From NCBI GenBank assembly GCA_023105745.1, contig JALGQZ010000017.1, forward strand, positions 1,212,001-1,276,000: a DNA stretch of 64,000 bases, in the 5' to 3' direction. This document shows, piece by piece, positions 63,396 through 64,000 of the stretch. This DNA is from Austropuccinia psidii. Taxonomy: Eukaryota; Basidiomycota; Pucciniomycetes; Pucciniales; Sphaerophragmiaceae. The position numbers and the translations under genes are program-made. Each line of letters opens with the position of its first letter. The first letter of the stretch is position 1. The notes under the pieces were generated by a model. That model worked only from the letters and a program-made list of their open reading frames with translations. It was not told the DNA's origin and did no database searches.

Positions 63396-64000
63396 TTGTA
63401 AACCACTCTAGAATCAGTAGTCCTAGTAATAGAAACATTACCCCCACTCAGACTGAACATAACATTGTCAGATCAGAGAGTAACATCAACAGTGATACAC
63501 TGTGGTTACAAAGGTCCCAATATGCTGAAAAATCTGCAAAGCAGTTTGCAGAAGTTGAAGCTGGCCAAGAGAGGATGAAAAAAACACAAGCCTCCTTGGA
63601 ACAGATAGTTAAGAATCTTCAAGAAGGATATGCTCAACTGAGCAAAGCCTCTGAAGAAACCAACAAAAGACTGAATCTAGTCTTTGAAGAACAACACCAC
63701 AGCAAAAGGGACAGGGATTGTCTGGACCAAGAAATAAACAAATTGTTTAATGTCTACCATAACTTGAAGCCCCAACCACAAGGCCAAGTTATGGAGAATC
63801 CATATCAACCAGATGCCATGTTGATGAATGAGGCAAGATCTTCATCAAAATACCAGGATTGAGATGGAATGTCTTATTCAGAGAAGGAAGCCTTGAAACA
63901 GCTTCCTGAGGCCTCAAGCTGGCCCAAATTCTCTGGATCAGGAGAATATGAACATATGTAACTCATAGATTATATTGATGGACTCTTCATTGATGTACCA
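63041..64000 (+). pseudogene. Gypsy family A second gag frame, overlapping the first, two stops, cut by window edge
   Basis: An open frame in a different phase overlaps the end of the first gag frame by about 355 bases and continues to TGA at 63860-63862. It encodes a coiled-coil-rich segment (AEVEAGQERMKKTQASLEQI, then LQEGYAQLSKASEETNKRL) followed by DRDCLDQEINKLFNVYHN. After the TGA the same frame continues (MSYSEKEALKQLPEASSWPK) to a TAA at 63959-63961 and on (LIDYIDGLFIDVP) to the edge. No ATG starts it, so expression by splicing or frameshifting is likely. Both stops are point changes. Confidence 0.65.

Larger units (their letters stand above)
60300..64000 (+). mobile_element. Ty3/gypsy family A, copy 2, + strand, 5' half (runs off the right edge)
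   Basis: LTR ending at 61745, primer-binding region (TGGGGGCCTGG), leader and gag in + orientation. It is the same family as 25084-29690 on the minus strand: the LTRs, leader, 68-bp gag intron and gag protein all correspond. Two in-frame stops near the right edge show that this copy is also decayed. Protease and pol would lie beyond 64000. Confidence 0.83.

Overview
The window looks like a piece of a large, transposon-saturated basidiomycete genome, most likely a rust fungus (Pucciniales). The evidence is short GT-AG introns (58-139 bp) in every spliced gene I could model, AT-rich spacers, Ty3/gypsy and Ty1/copia polyproteins of the kinds common in rusts, a Tet-like 2OG-Fe(II) oxygenase, a CACTA/Plavaka-like Tnp2 transposase, and a small secreted cysteine-containing protein. 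The species cannot be fixed from the sequence alone. I saw no rRNA gene, complete tRNA gene, CRISPR array or bacterial-style operon.

Layout. 1-1449 (-): a broken Cid1-like nucleotidyltransferase gene running off the left edge, abutted by the 5' part of a LINE (1412-4046, -). 4.5-6.1 kb: AT-rich repeats and an intact Tet-like oxygenase gene. 7.0-10.1 kb: a broken Zn2Cys6-like gene flanked by two tandem-repeat arrays and a short direct repeat. 12.4-14.9 kb: a five-exon SNF2-family ATPase. 15.3-25.1 kb: a region bounded by ~1.05 kb imperfect inverted repeats, holding a divergently transcribed pair: an unknown 620-residue protein (-) and a Tnp2-type transposase (+).

25.1-46 kb is a nest of LTR retrotransposons. 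A truncated gypsy (family A, -) lies at 25.1-29.7 kb. A 12.5-kb gypsy (family B, -) spans 29752-42255 and sits inside the RNase H region of a decayed copia element; removing B and one copy of its 4-bp target duplication rejoins the copia frame. A 387-bp Harbinger-type MITE sits beside the copia gag. 46.8-51.9 kb holds two decayed Tc1-like elements, the first split by a 1438-bp solo LTR with a perfect 5-bp duplication. 52750-55511 is a complete-looking PIF-Harbinger transposon with both genes, terminal inverted repeats and a TAA duplication. 55.9-56.8 kb is a three-exon secreted-protein gene. 57504-59842 is a TIR-bounded element whose core is a 21-bp palindromic minisatellite. From about 60.3 kb to the right edge is a second family-A gypsy in + orientation (LTR, leader, gag).

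Few genes look functional: the Tet-like oxygenase, the SNF2 ATPase (one motif VI arginine changed), the 620-residue protein, the Harbinger gene pair and the secreted protein. Many disabling TGA codons are explicable as CGA>TGA, mostly preceded by T, which fits a TpCpG-directed C-to-T process. The retroelement junctions allow a partial insertion chronology.
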